DNA from: DUOX01 sp050944015
GTDB lineage: Bacteria; Bacillota; Clostridia; Oscillospirales; Oscillospiraceae
DNA: 64,000 nt
Reading direction: 5' to 3'
Assembly: GCA_050944015.1 (NCBI GenBank)
Contig: JBMNQG010000006.1
Coordinates: 1 to 64,000 of the forward strand
A program made the position numbers and the translations under genes. The notes beneath the pieces are model-generated. The model was not told the origin of the DNA and did no database searches. It was given only the letters and a program-made list of their open reading frames with translations. Below, piece by piece: positions 33,305-41,968 of this stretch (positions within the stretch are counted from its first letter, which is position 1; every line of letters begins with the position of its first letter).

Positions 33305-34036
33305 ATGGAAAACGCTGAACTTCTAAAGCGAATTGAGGAATTGGAAGCTAAAGTAAAACAGCAGTCCTATTACATTGACATGCAGGCAATTCAGCAGCTC
33401 ATGGGACGCTACATATTCTACCTGGAGATGGGGTACATAGCCCGTATCTGGGACGACCTGTTTTCACACACCGACCCCGACGTGCGCGTGGAAATTATGG
33501 ATTCCGGCGCCTATGTTGGCCAGGAGCACGTAAAGCGGGTTTGGTATACCATGGCGGGCCTTTTGGATAAGGATGGAAACCCCGTGGAAAAAAAGCAGGG
33601 GGTGTCCAACACGTATTCCATGAATCCCCAGCTATTGCTGATGCTAACTATTTCTACGCCCCTGATAGAGGTTTACGACGACGGCAAACACGCTTGGGGG
33701 CAGTGGCATCTTTTCGGTCCTCACACCAACTTCGTATGGGATCCAGAAGCCCGGGAAAAGAAGCATACGGCCTTCTGGATTGCGGGCAAGTATGACAACG
33801 AGTTTGTCAAGGAAAACGGCGAGTGGAAATTTAAAAAGCTGCGCCCCATATGCTGGCTGCGGACACCGTATAACAAGAGCTGGCTGGAGTGCCCCGACTG
33901 CCGCCGCACGCCCTCGCCCTATTATCCTCCCGATGAACCTCCCCGCATTTCTTCCTATAACCCGGATGAGGCTGCAAATCCTGATAAGTGGGGTCCGCCT
34001 CCCAAGGAGCATATTCCTCACCCGCTGGCACCCTAA
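33305..34036 (+). CDS. SnoaL/NTF2-like protein
   Basis: 243-residue protein with a short N-terminal coiled coil (residues 3-24), then a SnoaL_4-type cone fold (AIQQLMGRYIFYLEMG, RIWDDLFSH at 45-53) that in related families binds or isomerises small hydrophobic substrates. A proline-rich tail (CPDCRRTPSPYYPP) with two cysteines follows. Good site AAGGAGGG upstream. It follows the ABC transporter by 42 bases and precedes the UGSC-like gene, probably in the same operon. The ketosteroid- or polyketide-type role is only suggested by fold. Confidence 0.7.
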   Translation: MENAELLKRIEELEAKVKQQSYYIDMQAIQQLMGRYIFYLEMGYIARIWDDLFSHTDPDVRVEIMDSGAYVGQEHVKRVWYTMAGLLDKDGNPVEKKQGVSNTYSMNPQLLLMLTISTPLIEVYDDGKHAWGQWHLFGPHTNFVWDPEAREKKHTAFWIAGKYDNEFVKENGEWKFKKLRPICWLRTPYNKSWLECPDCRRTPSPYYPPDEPPRISSYNPDEAANPDKWGPPPKEHIPHPLAP

Positions 34037-34059
34037 TACAAAAATAAGGAGAAAATCTG

Positions 34060-35754
34060 ATGAGTGAAGGAATTTTACAGGCACTAAGCCCCTGGTCTGA
34101 AGTTGATACGTCGGATTACAGGGGTTTGAGCCCGAGGCTGGACGATTTAAACGGCAAGACTATCGGCATGTTCGGGGACTTTATGATAGTGGCCACTTAC
34201 ATGCTGAAGACCGTCGAAAAGGAACTGAGAAAACGCTATCCGGACGCGAAATTTTCCTATATTCAGCACACAACGGAGACTGTGGAGATTGTCAAAGACG
34301 AAAAGTTCCTGCCTGAATTCAATGAGTGGGTCAAAGGCGTGGATTGTATCCTTTGCTTTTATGGCAGCGTCCCTTCAAGCTCTCTGTATTTGGGATACAA
34401 CGCCGCCTACATGGAAAAACTGGGCAAGCCTACGGTCATGCTGGTAGTTCCCAGGACCTACCCGGCGGCGTTAAGGGGCTGCAAGGCGAAAGGGGTTCCC
34501 GCCCTGCGCATACTTCAGTACGATGCGCCGGTGGACAAAATAAACGCCCATGTGGACCAGGAAATGGTGGACAAGGCCGTGGCGAAGGATATTGAAAAGC
34601 TGACGGAGGACATAGTGTCTGCCCTGACCCGCCCGCTTTCGGAGGAGGAAATTAATCCCGTCATACCCGAGCAGGAACATGCCAGGCGGGTTTTTACCGG
34701 CACGGCCCGTGAAATAAGCCGCCAGTTTTATAAATACGGCTGGACCACCGGAGCACCCATTGAGATACCTACACGTGAGGCTGTGGATGAAATGCTGCGG
34801 GGCACAGATTTGCCGCCGGAGCATGTAGTGGGCTACATCCCGCCCAAGATGGGCTGCGCTACGGTGGAGAAGATAGCCATTAATGCCGTAATGGCAGGCT
34901 GCCTGCCCACATACATGCCGATTCTTATTGCGGCGGTAAAAGGAGCCCTGGCCCCGAATATAATTCTGGAAGGCTGGACCTGCAGCCAGTCCACGTGGGG
35001 ACCGGTGCTGACCATTAGCGGTCCCGTTGTAAAAGATATTAATTTAAATGTGAGGGACAATTTCTTATCCCCGTATTATAAGCCCAACGCCACCATTGCC
35101 AGGGCCTTAGGATATATTATGATGAATATCGGGGGACTGCGTCCGGGTATTGAGGACCTGTCCGAGATGGGCCACGAAAACCGCCTGGGCCTGTGCATTG
35201 GAGACAATTCCGAGGACAGCCCCTGGAAACCCCTGCACACGGACTTCGGTTATGATGAGGAAGACTCCGCAGTGACTTTGTTCTGGCCTCAGGAACACCG
35301 GGCGATATCCTGCGCAAGCCCCGAAGCGTTCCTATCCTGGCTGTGCAAAATAAACCCCTATGGCTGGGATCCGGGGGCGGCCATTATCTTCTCGCCCCTT
35401 GCCGCAAAGATGATGGCGGATGCGGGTTGGACCAAACAGCGCATACTCGATTACATTGTGGAGTATGCCCGGCGTCCTGCCTCGGAAGTGGACCTAAAGT
35501 GGCTGGTGGGCAATAATCACCTGCCCAAAACGGTGGACCTGCCCGTGGATATGAGTCACTCCACCCGCATTTTCTGGAGTTCGGAACATATGTTTATAAT
35601 TGTGGGCGGAGGAAAGGCCGGTCCAATGGTAACGGTCCTCGGCGGCGGCGGGGACCACGGCGGCCCCTCGTGCACCGGAATAGAGCTGCCAAGAAACTGG
35701 AAATCCCTTGTGGAAGAATACAGGGACATTATGCCGGAGTATATCAGCTACTAG
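34060..35754 (+). CDS. Two-domain protein with UGSC-like N-terminus
   Basis: 564 residues. Residues 20-200 resemble the UGSC-family (seleno)protein domain (GKTIGMFGDFMIVATYMLK start, YP near 60, then the position where homologues carry Cys/Sec-Gly-Ser-Cys). Here that site reads Y101-G102-S103-V104, so the redox residues are missing; C96 and C99 lie just before. Residues 225-564 are a second conserved domain with PPKMGCATVEKIAINAVMAGC, GWTCSQSTWGP and GGLRPGIEDL that I have seen linked to UGSC proteins but whose activity I do not know. Cytosolic, AAGGAG upstream. Last gene before a bidirectional terminator. Confidence 0.65.
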   Translation: MSEGILQALSPWSEVDTSDYRGLSPRLDDLNGKTIGMFGDFMIVATYMLKTVEKELRKRYPDAKFSYIQHTTETVEIVKDEKFLPEFNEWVKGVDCILCFYGSVPSSSLYLGYNAAYMEKLGKPTVMLVVPRTYPAALRGCKAKGVPALRILQYDAPVDKINAHVDQEMVDKAVAKDIEKLTEDIVSALTRPLSEEEINPVIPEQEHARRVFTGTAREISRQFYKYGWTTGAPIEIPTREAVDEMLRGTDLPPEHVVGYIPPKMGCATVEKIAINAVMAGCLPTYMPILIAAVKGALAPNIILEGWTCSQSTWGPVLTISGPVVKDINLNVRDNFLSPYYKPNATIARALGYIMMNIGGLRPGIEDLSEMGHENRLGLCIGDNSEDSPWKPLHTDFGYDEEDSAVTLFWPQEHRAISCASPEAFLSWLCKINPYGWDPGAAIIFSPLAAKMMADAGWTKQRILDYIVEYARRPASEVDLKWLVGNNHLPKTVDLPVDMSHSTRIFWSSEHMFIIVGGGKAGPMVTVLGGGGDHGGPSCTGIELPRNWKSLVEEYRDIMPEYISY

Positions 35755-35778
35755 GTTTTTGGCACATCAAAACAAGCA

Positions 35779-35810
35779 AAAGAGAGCAGGGCGGGCGCCC
35801 TGCTCTCTTT
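35779..35810. terminator. Bidirectional terminator between convergent genes
   Basis: AAAGAGAGCAGGGC (35779-35792) pairs with GCCCTGCTCTCTTT (35797-35810), loop GGGC, T-rich in both directions. Confidence 0.85.
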
Positions 35811-35829
35811 GTGTATAATTGTATGCGGC

Positions 35830-38145
35830 TTACGCAGGCTTTACGCTGATGAGAAGGTTTGCTAGCATCTGGGCGGCTTCGCAGCGTTTGATGCCGCTTT
35901 CCGGGCGGAAGGTGAAGGTGCCGTCCTTTTCGGCGTAGCCGTTTATGCCGCCGACGCTTTGCAGCCACTGAATGTCCTCCGCATATTTGTGGCCGTAAAT
36001 ATCGGTGAACTGGACCTTCTCAACCTCCTGGTACTTGAGCCCGGTGTGCCGGAGATAGGCTGCCGTGACGGCCGCCATTTCGCCGCGGGTTATGGGAGCG
36101 TTAATGTCGCCAAACTCAAGCTTCAGCGCATCCAGGAGGTAATTTGCGGCCTCCTGCCAGTTGGAGCCGGTGGTTTCCTTCCGGTCAAAGTGCCCCTGGC
36201 CGTAGCCCAGGCGATATACGGCGGTGAGGGCTTCGGCTATGGTTATGCCGGCCTGCGGGTCAAACCGCTTGCCGCCCCTGCCCACCAGAAGGCCTTCCTC
36301 ATGGACGCCGGTAACGGCACCATAGAACCAGTCGCTGGGGCTGCAGTCCAGGAAGGGCAGCTCGCCATCCACAACGGAGCCGTCCGAGGCCCGGGAGTAC
36401 CGCGACAGGAAGTTCCAGGCGATTTCAGCCATATAGTCGCTGTTTGCATGGCCTGCCCCCACGAAGGTTACAAGCTCTATAAATGGGGTGCTGTAGCCCT
36501 CCTTGTAGAATTCGTTGACTACCCACTCTTGATTCTTATCCTTCAGGACGTAGCTGTTGTTCGGCTTGTAGCCCCAAAGAGGCGCGGCTTCGTAATCCTT
36601 TTTGCCCGGGTAGATGTTGTTGAACTGGAAGATAAGCTCCAGGGCCCCCTCCTCGATGCCGGCTATGACGGGTACGCCGTCCACAGTGCGTACGTTGCTG
36701 TCGTCAATGCTGCCCACGATTACGCAGGCGGGAATGTCATACGCCGTAGAATCCTTCATCCTGCCGGAATAGGCGCCGCCATGGCTGTCGGGCAGCATGT
36801 TGGAGCCGGTGGCGCCCATGGGAGCCATGGCCGCGAAAACGTCGGTATGGGCGTAGCCGGCAACTGCCGAATTCATTCCGCCCATTGAGAAGCCCGTGAC
36901 GTATATCCTGCTGGTGTCAATGTTATACAGCTTTTTGGTGTACTCAATCACTTCTATGAGGTAGTCCGCGTCCTCCCTGTCCGGGGACACCACAATGAAG
37001 TCCTCCTGTGCCGCCTTGTCGGCCCAGCCGCAGCCGTTCACCACGTTCAGCGGGTCGTCGCTCATGCCGTGGAGAACGATAACCAGAGGCGCGGGCTTGT
37101 CCGGGTTTTCCCTCACCGATTCGGGCACCAGGGTGTGGACGCAGTTGGGCACGGATTTGTACTCGGTGTAGGGAGTGGCCACGCCGTTTTCAAATACGTA
37201 GCTGTAACGCTCAATGCCCAGTTCCCCGTAGTTGGGCCAGGACATAAGTACCCAGTCGCCGAATTCGCAGGAGCGCAGCACAAGGTTCGCCGTGACGCAA
37301 AGGCGGGTGCTACGGCTGAGGAGCTCCGCCCAGGCTTTGGAAATAACCTCCCTGTCGAAGCTGTTCCCGCCTTTGAAGGTTATGACCTTTTTCTGGACAT
37401 AAGAGCTGTTCACGAAGACGCCGGGGGAGGGCTCACTGTCGGTTTCGTTAGCGGCTTTCCAGTAGGCCAGCGCGTCGGGGCTTGGATTTGCAAGGTAAGA
37501 TGGGACCGCATACCCCTTCTTGATATTCTTGTCGATTTCGCCGCCGAAAAGCACCTGGCCGGCAATGCGCCCAGCGTGCTGGGAGAGGTAGTTGTTCACG
37601 AAAGTGGCGCCGCTGCCCTCCGCTACCACGTACTGAAGGGTGTGCATGGTGCGGCGGGGAAATTCGGTGTCCATGGGGTTTTCCCCTATCCCGTTCAGGA
37701 TGTCAAAATACCCGCCGGCCAGATAGTACATGTAAAGGTAATACATGTCCACGTCCGCCTGGCTCCAGCTCTGGCCGTTTGCAGGGCAGGCCACCACTAT
37801 GTAGGCCGGGCACGACTCCGCGATTTCAATAAGACCGGCGTTTTGTAGAGCCTTCAAAGCCTCTTCCCAGCTGGCGTAGGGCTTATCGGGGTAGACGAAT
37901 ATGGCCCCGTTCATGAAGCTGGAAAGCAGGTCAAAGTTGTGGGGAGTGGAGGGCGAGTATAGGTAGAAGGAATTTTTCTCAGGGTGGTCGTAACCCTCAT
38001 ACTTAAAGGAGATGTTTTCCACATACTCGAAGCTAGCCCCTTTGGGCAGCGTGCCGGAAATAAGAAGGTCCCCCGCAAGGGCCGGTACAGCCCCGGTGAG
38101 CAGCATGCCTGCCGCAAGAACGGCAGCTAATATTTTTTTTCTCAT
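35830..38145 (-). CDS. SLH-anchored secreted esterase (PHB-depolymerase/feruloyl-esterase-like)
   Basis: 771 residues with a cleavable signal peptide (MRKKILAAVLAAGMLLTGA, cleaved near VPALA-GD). An N-terminal region of unknown fold (30-360) precedes an alpha/beta-hydrolase (about 375-560) with IVLHGMSDDP and the nucleophile elbow GFSMGGMNS; its late His is likely in FVGAGHANSDY. The C-terminal 200 residues are three S-layer homology repeats (SDWFYGAVTGVHEEGLLVGRG, FTDIYGHKYAEDIQWLQSVGG types), which tether it to the cell wall. Start ATG 38145 follows AGGAGG; the longer frame has no such site. A LysR gene diverges from it. Confidence 0.85.
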   Translation of the reverse strand: MRKKILAAVLAAGMLLTGAVPALAGDLLISGTLPKGASFEYVENISFKYEGYDHPEKNSFYLYSPSTPHNFDLLSSFMNGAIFVYPDKPYASWEEALKALQNAGLIEIAESCPAYIVVACPANGQSWSQADVDMYYLYMYYLAGGYFDILNGIGENPMDTEFPRRTMHTLQYVVAEGSGATFVNNYLSQHAGRIAGQVLFGGEIDKNIKKGYAVPSYLANPSPDALAYWKAANETDSEPSPGVFVNSSYVQKKVITFKGGNSFDREVISKAWAELLSRSTRLCVTANLVLRSCEFGDWVLMSWPNYGELGIERYSYVFENGVATPYTEYKSVPNCVHTLVPESVRENPDKPAPLVIVLHGMSDDPLNVVNGCGWADKAAQEDFIVVSPDREDADYLIEVIEYTKKLYNIDTSRIYVTGFSMGGMNSAVAGYAHTDVFAAMAPMGATGSNMLPDSHGGAYSGRMKDSTAYDIPACVIVGSIDDSNVRTVDGVPVIAGIEEGALELIFQFNNIYPGKKDYEAAPLWGYKPNNSYVLKDKNQEWVVNEFYKEGYSTPFIELVTFVGAGHANSDYMAEIAWNFLSRYSRASDGSVVDGELPFLDCSPSDWFYGAVTGVHEEGLLVGRGGKRFDPQAGITIAEALTAVYRLGYGQGHFDRKETTGSNWQEAANYLLDALKLEFGDINAPITRGEMAAVTAAYLRHTGLKYQEVEKVQFTDIYGHKYAEDIQWLQSVGGINGYAEKDGTFTFRPESGIKRCEAAQMLANLLISVKPA

Positions 38146-38214
38146 ACGCAATCCTCCTAATATTGGCATTAATTCCATTTTATCACCAATCGGGATATTG
38201 AACATAACGGAAAC

Positions 38215-38241
38215 ACCTGATATAGTACAGGTAAATACCTG
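38215..38241. promoter_or_regulatory. Operator-like ACCTG/CAGGT repeats
   Basis: ACCTG (38215-38219), CAGGT (38228-38232) and ACCTG (38237-38241) alternate; CAGGTA-AA-TACCTG is a perfect 14-base dyad (38228-38241). They lie between the divergent esterase and LysR starts and are the likely LysR target. Confidence 0.6.
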
Positions 38242-38260
38242 ATTTACGGGAGGAGGAAAG

Positions 38261-39181
38261 ATGAATTTTTTAAGCCTTGAGTACTTCGACATGATAGCCA
38301 GGGAGCGGAGCATCAGGCGGGCGGCGGACAGGCTGTTTGTTTCCCAGCAGTCCTTAAGCGAGCATTTGAAGAAGCTGGAGATGGAGCTGGGAGCCGCCCT
38401 GGTAAGCCGTACCCGCCCCCTGAGCCTGACGCCGGAGGGAGAGCGTTTCCTGGAAGGGGCGAGGGAAATACTTTCCGCCAGGGAGCGCATGCTGGCTGAC
38501 ATCCGGGAGATGACCGACAGGGAGGAAACTGTGACCCTGGGCATTTCCCCCATAGGGACGCCGCCCTTTCTGTCGGAGCTTGTTTCCGCCTTCCAGGAGG
38601 AGTACCCTCAAAGCACGCTAGGCATCGTCAGCTGGGACCCCAAAACCCTTCCTGCCCAGCAGCGTGAAATAGACCTGTTTTTCCTTCCCCCGCCTTTGAA
38701 AAACGACATGGTGCACGTGATTTTGAAAGAAGATTACCCGGTTCTTGTTGTCAGCCGCCGCCTGCTGGAGCGTACATATGGAGAAAGGGCGGAAAGCCTT
38801 ATAGGCGAAATGCGGGAGAAAGGCGACCTCTCGCTGATGAAGGAGCTTACATTTATTGATTACGGCGGCTCTCACGGGGGCGGGTATGCGAGTTTAAGAA
38901 AGACCGGGCTGAAAAAGTCTCGGCTGATGATAGAAAGCGTCCAGCTTGCCCTTTCCATGTGCGTGGAGGGAAAAGGCGCCTTAATCGCCCTGGAGGACGC
39001 GGTCCTAAAGCTCCTGGGCCGGTACAGCAGGGAGGATGCGCGGCAGGTTTTGACCTTCAGGCTTAAAAATATGCAGAGCCAGTGCCTTGCCATAAGCTAC
39101 AGAAAGGGGAAGCGGCTGCGGCCGGTGGAGAAGGCATTTATCCGCAAGGCGCAGGAGCTTCTGGGCAACTGGTTCGGTTAA
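38261..39181 (+). CDS. LysR-type transcriptional regulator
   Basis: 306-residue LTTR with an N-terminal winged HTH (SIRRAADRLFVSQQSLSEHLKKLE) and PBP2-like effector domain (about 90-300). It is divergent from the SLH esterase with only 115 bases between, so it probably controls that gene. GGGAGGAGG lies upstream. Confidence 0.92.
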   Translation: MNFLSLEYFDMIARERSIRRAADRLFVSQQSLSEHLKKLEMELGAALVSRTRPLSLTPEGERFLEGAREILSARERMLADIREMTDREETVTLGISPIGTPPFLSELVSAFQEEYPQSTLGIVSWDPKTLPAQQREIDLFFLPPPLKNDMVHVILKEDYPVLVVSRRLLERTYGERAESLIGEMREKGDLSLMKELTFIDYGGSHGGGYASLRKTGLKKSRLMIESVQLALSMCVEGKGALIALEDAVLKLLGRYSREDARQVLTFRLKNMQSQCLAISYRKGKRLRPVEKAFIRKAQELLGNWFG

Positions 39182-39182
39182 T

Positions 39183-39218
39183 AAAAAAGTGCAGCGCCTA
39201 TTAGCGCTGCACTTTTTT
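39183..39218. terminator. Bidirectional terminator between LysR and hot-dog gene
   Basis: AAAAAAGTGCAGCGC (39183-39197) pairs with GCGCTGCACTTTTTT (39204-39218), 6-base loop. Confidence 0.9.
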
Positions 39219-39238
39219 ATGTATTTTATGTATGTATC

Positions 39239-40636
39239 TTACTGCGGCCTCTTGGGAAGCGCAACGGTGGCGTGGCCGGACTCGTAAACCAGACCGTCTA
39301 TGGTCTCAATCCACCAGGCGAGTTTTACCTGATGTTCGCCGTTCACCACAAGCTTGTCAAATACCTGGGATTTGATAAGCATTACGTCCCGCTCCAGGCC
39401 GTGGACGGGAACGACGTCCTTCATTTCGGGGATGACGCTGAGGAAGTCGGGAATTTCCGGGTCATCCGGGAAGTGGTAGCCTATGTTTTCAAAGCATTTC
39501 CGGTTCATGATGCCCCAGCTGATGTCCCGGAGTATGCCGTGGTCACCCATCCAGTTCTGGAAATGGCGCAGGGCCACGTCGCGGCCGAAGAAGTTGATAA
39601 AAATGGCCCTCGGAGGAGGCTCGCAGGTGGGGTCGTCGTTGCTGGCAAAGGAGAGCTCTCCGAATCCGCCGCCGGCGCTGAAAGTCGCCTTCATGGAAGC
39701 GGGAATTTCAGGGAAGCTCATGCTGCGCTTGGGAAGGCGGTAAATGCCGTCGTAGGGGTTGCGGACCATGGTTTTAAAGATTTCGGGGTCCATGTATTCC
39801 CTGCGCAGGGAGCGGGAACCTCCCACGCCCGGCCCCCAGGGGTCAGTGGGGTTGGGCGTGTCGTCAAAGGGGCCGTCAAGGGTGGGGTTTGGCCTGTCTC
39901 CTATGTTCACGTCGTCCCAGTACAGGACTTCGCCGCCCCTGGGGTTTTCCGTGGCCCAGATTTGACGCATCTTTTCCCAGTCGCTGTCGGTGTAGTAGTG
40001 GTCCTCCCTGTCCTGCCAGTTGACCCGAACGAAGGGCATGATGTTATCCGGCTTTTCGCCCACATAGGTGCGCAGGTTTTCAAACCATTTCATGTCCATT
40101 TTGCTGACCAGCTCGCCGTCCTGGTTGTACATGCTGCCGCCGCAGTACATGGAAATGGTGCGAAACTCGCTGCCGCTTTCGGGGGTCAGGTCTTTCCAGT
40201 TATAGTAGTCAACGGTGAACCAGATGGTGTCCCCGGCATAGATGGGCTTTATGGATGTGACCTTTCTCCAGAGGTTCGAGGCCACAAACTCGTCCCTTGC
40301 CGGTACCGGTACGGTGATTTGGTACAGGTGTTCGTATGCCACGATGGTCATTATGGCCGGAATGTCCTTATATCCCAGGGATTTGGCGTATTCAGAGTCG
40401 TGGTACAGGGGAAAGTCCGGCAGGTATTTGTTGTGATAGTACTCCATGATGGACTTGTCAATCACCACGGGGCCGGCAATGCCGGGTGTGTCTTTAGGGT
40501 ATTCTCCCCGGACCAGCTTTATGGGGTCCACCGCCCCCCTGGAGGCAAAGCTCCGGGAAATCCTGTCCATCTCGTCAAAGGCCTTTTTCTCGTTTTCGTC
40601 GAAAACGTATGGATAGCAAATCTTGTACTTGCTCAT
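39239..40636 (-). CDS. Large MaoC-like/hot-dog-fold protein
   Basis: 465-residue protein of the double hot-dog type. The N-terminal segment (GIAGPVVIDKSIMEYYHNKYLP) and the DEFVASNLWRKVTSIKPIYAGDTIWFTVDYYNW stretch (split here) are FAS1-type/MaoC hot-dog features; AGDTI is the usual strand start. The C-terminal half (about 260-465) contains a second such fold with LERDVMLIKSQVFDKLVVNGEH and a GEHQVKLAWWIETIDG-VYESGHATVALP ending. Many such proteins hydrate or dehydrate acyl-CoA esters or bind them; the D-x4-H active-site pair is not certain here. It is large and soluble. Start ATG 40636 follows AGGGGG. Neighbours point to catabolism of an unknown acid. Confidence 0.7.
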   Translation of the reverse strand: MSKYKICYPYVFDENEKKAFDEMDRISRSFASRGAVDPIKLVRGEYPKDTPGIAGPVVIDKSIMEYYHNKYLPDFPLYHDSEYAKSLGYKDIPAIMTIVAYEHLYQITVPVPARDEFVASNLWRKVTSIKPIYAGDTIWFTVDYYNWKDLTPESGSEFRTISMYCGGSMYNQDGELVSKMDMKWFENLRTYVGEKPDNIMPFVRVNWQDREDHYYTDSDWEKMRQIWATENPRGGEVLYWDDVNIGDRPNPTLDGPFDDTPNPTDPWGPGVGGSRSLRREYMDPEIFKTMVRNPYDGIYRLPKRSMSFPEIPASMKATFSAGGGFGELSFASNDDPTCEPPPRAIFINFFGRDVALRHFQNWMGDHGILRDISWGIMNRKCFENIGYHFPDDPEIPDFLSVIPEMKDVVPVHGLERDVMLIKSQVFDKLVVNGEHQVKLAWWIETIDGLVYESGHATVALPKRPQ

Positions 40637-40761
40637 GATTTACCCCCTAAAAATGTTTTCAAAATGTTGAGCGTTAATTATGGGCATATATGGGTGAAAA
40701 ACCTATTTCTTACAGTATATCTTATTTACCTATGAGAGTAAAGAACTAAAACGACAAAACA

Positions 40762-40796
40762 AAACCCATTTTTGAAGATTTGTCAAAAATGGGTTT
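40762..40796 (-). terminator. Terminator of the molybdopterin oxidoreductase/ROK operon
   Basis: AAACCCATTTTTG (40762-40774) pairs with CAAAAATGGGTTT (40784-40796), followed by a T-rich stretch on the minus strand (TTGTTTTG). It follows the ROK gene stop at 40825. Confidence 0.8.
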
Positions 40797-40824
40797 GTTA
40801 TTTTGATATAGATAGGAGGTTAAA

Positions 40825-41967
40825 CTAGGTTTCCTGGTCGTAGACCTGATAAAGGGGCAGCAGGGCCGAGCCCAGGATGGCTCCCGTCTCTCTAAACATG
40901 GAGACACGTATGGGAACGCTTTCGTATCCGAAAAAGCGGGAGTTGAGCTTCAAATTGTTAACGCCGAAGCTTACTATATCATCCATGAGCTCACCCAGGT
41001 CGCCGCCTATAATTATTTCATCCGGGCTGAGGGATAAAAGGATGGTCTCGATTCCCCGGAAAAGATAGCGGGTATACTTCTGGACAGCCTCCATGGCCTG
41101 GGCTTCGCCCTTTTTGAATGCTTGGCGCAGGCTTGCAAGCAGGTTTTCGTTGCTTTCGGAGTTATTGCCCGTCTGCTGGCGATAATAGCGAATCAGGGCG
41201 TTTTTGGACGCGTACAGCTCCCAGCAGTCGGCCCGGCCGCACTTGCAGGAAAGGCCGTTGTCAGCAACCTTGATGTGGCCGAATTCACCGGCTTTTTTGC
41301 TGCTGCTTTTGTATATGTCCCCGTCAATGAAAATACCCGTTCCTATGCCTTCCGCCACCGACACGTAGACGAAGTTTTTCCCTACTATGGTGGAATCTAC
41401 AAAACGGTGGGCGAGGGCGGCGGTTATAGCCTCGTTTTCCAGAAACAGTTCCAGCCCCAGCCGCTTTTCAAAATCCGTAAAGGAGTAGCTGCGAAGGCCG
41501 ATATTGGGAGCATACTCCACATATTTTCGCTCCGAATCCACGACGCCGGGGAAGGACATGCCAAGCCCCAGGATGCGGGAGGGGTCCAGATTCTTGGACT
41601 CTGCAATTTCAAGAATAGCCTTATGGATTGATTCGAGAGTATCCTCAAAAACGGGGGCAGGGGCTATGGTGTACCGGGCAATTTCCCGTCCAGTCAGGTT
41701 GACCGCCAGTATTACCACCCTTTCGGGGGCAAAGTAGGCTCCGAAGAAGTAACGGGAGTTTTCGGCAAGCCTCACTATCAGGGGCCTGCGGCCGCCGGCG
41801 GACTCGCCGAAGCCGGCATGCTCGATAAGCCCCTCTGCCGTTAGCTGTTCTACATATGTGTTTATCGTTGTATGGCTGAGTCCAAGAGCCTCGGAAAGCT
41901 CCAGCTTTGTCATTTCGCCTTTGGTGCGAAGGAGGTTCAGCAGTTTCTTGTGGTTTAGATTGTCCAT
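40825..41967 (-). CDS. ROK-family (NagC/XylR-type) transcriptional regulator
   Basis: 380 residues: an N-terminal MarR-like winged HTH (LNLLRTKGEMTKLELSEALGLSHTTINTYVEQL, residues 8-42), then an ROK sugar-kinase-like domain with DxGG-type phosphate loops replaced for regulator use and the ROK zinc motif GHIKV…CKCGRADCWE near residue 245. Regulators of this group sense sugars or sugar phosphates and act as repressors. Unusually it is the last gene of a redox operon, starting one base after the AsrB-like stop, so it may control that operon itself (autoregulation). No operator could be defined. Confidence 0.85.
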   Translation of the reverse strand: MDNLNHKKLLNLLRTKGEMTKLELSEALGLSHTTINTYVEQLTAEGLIEHAGFGESAGGRRPLIVRLAENSRYFFGAYFAPERVVILAVNLTGREIARYTIAPAPVFEDTLESIHKAILEIAESKNLDPSRILGLGMSFPGVVDSERKYVEYAPNIGLRSYSFTDFEKRLGLELFLENEAITAALAHRFVDSTIVGKNFVYVSVAEGIGTGIFIDGDIYKSSSKKAGEFGHIKVADNGLSCKCGRADCWELYASKNALIRYYRQQTGNNSESNENLLASLRQAFKKGEAQAMEAVQKYTRYLFRGIETILLSLSPDEIIIGGDLGELMDDIVSFGVNNLKLNSRFFGYESVPIRVSMFRETGAILGSALLPLYQVYDQET

Positions 41968-41968
41968 G

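Noticed and set aside
39272..40735. 487-codon plus-strand frame antisense to the hot-dog gene
   Set aside because: It has no ribosome site, its composition reads as a shadow of the GC-rich third positions of the opposite gene, and no family pattern is seen.
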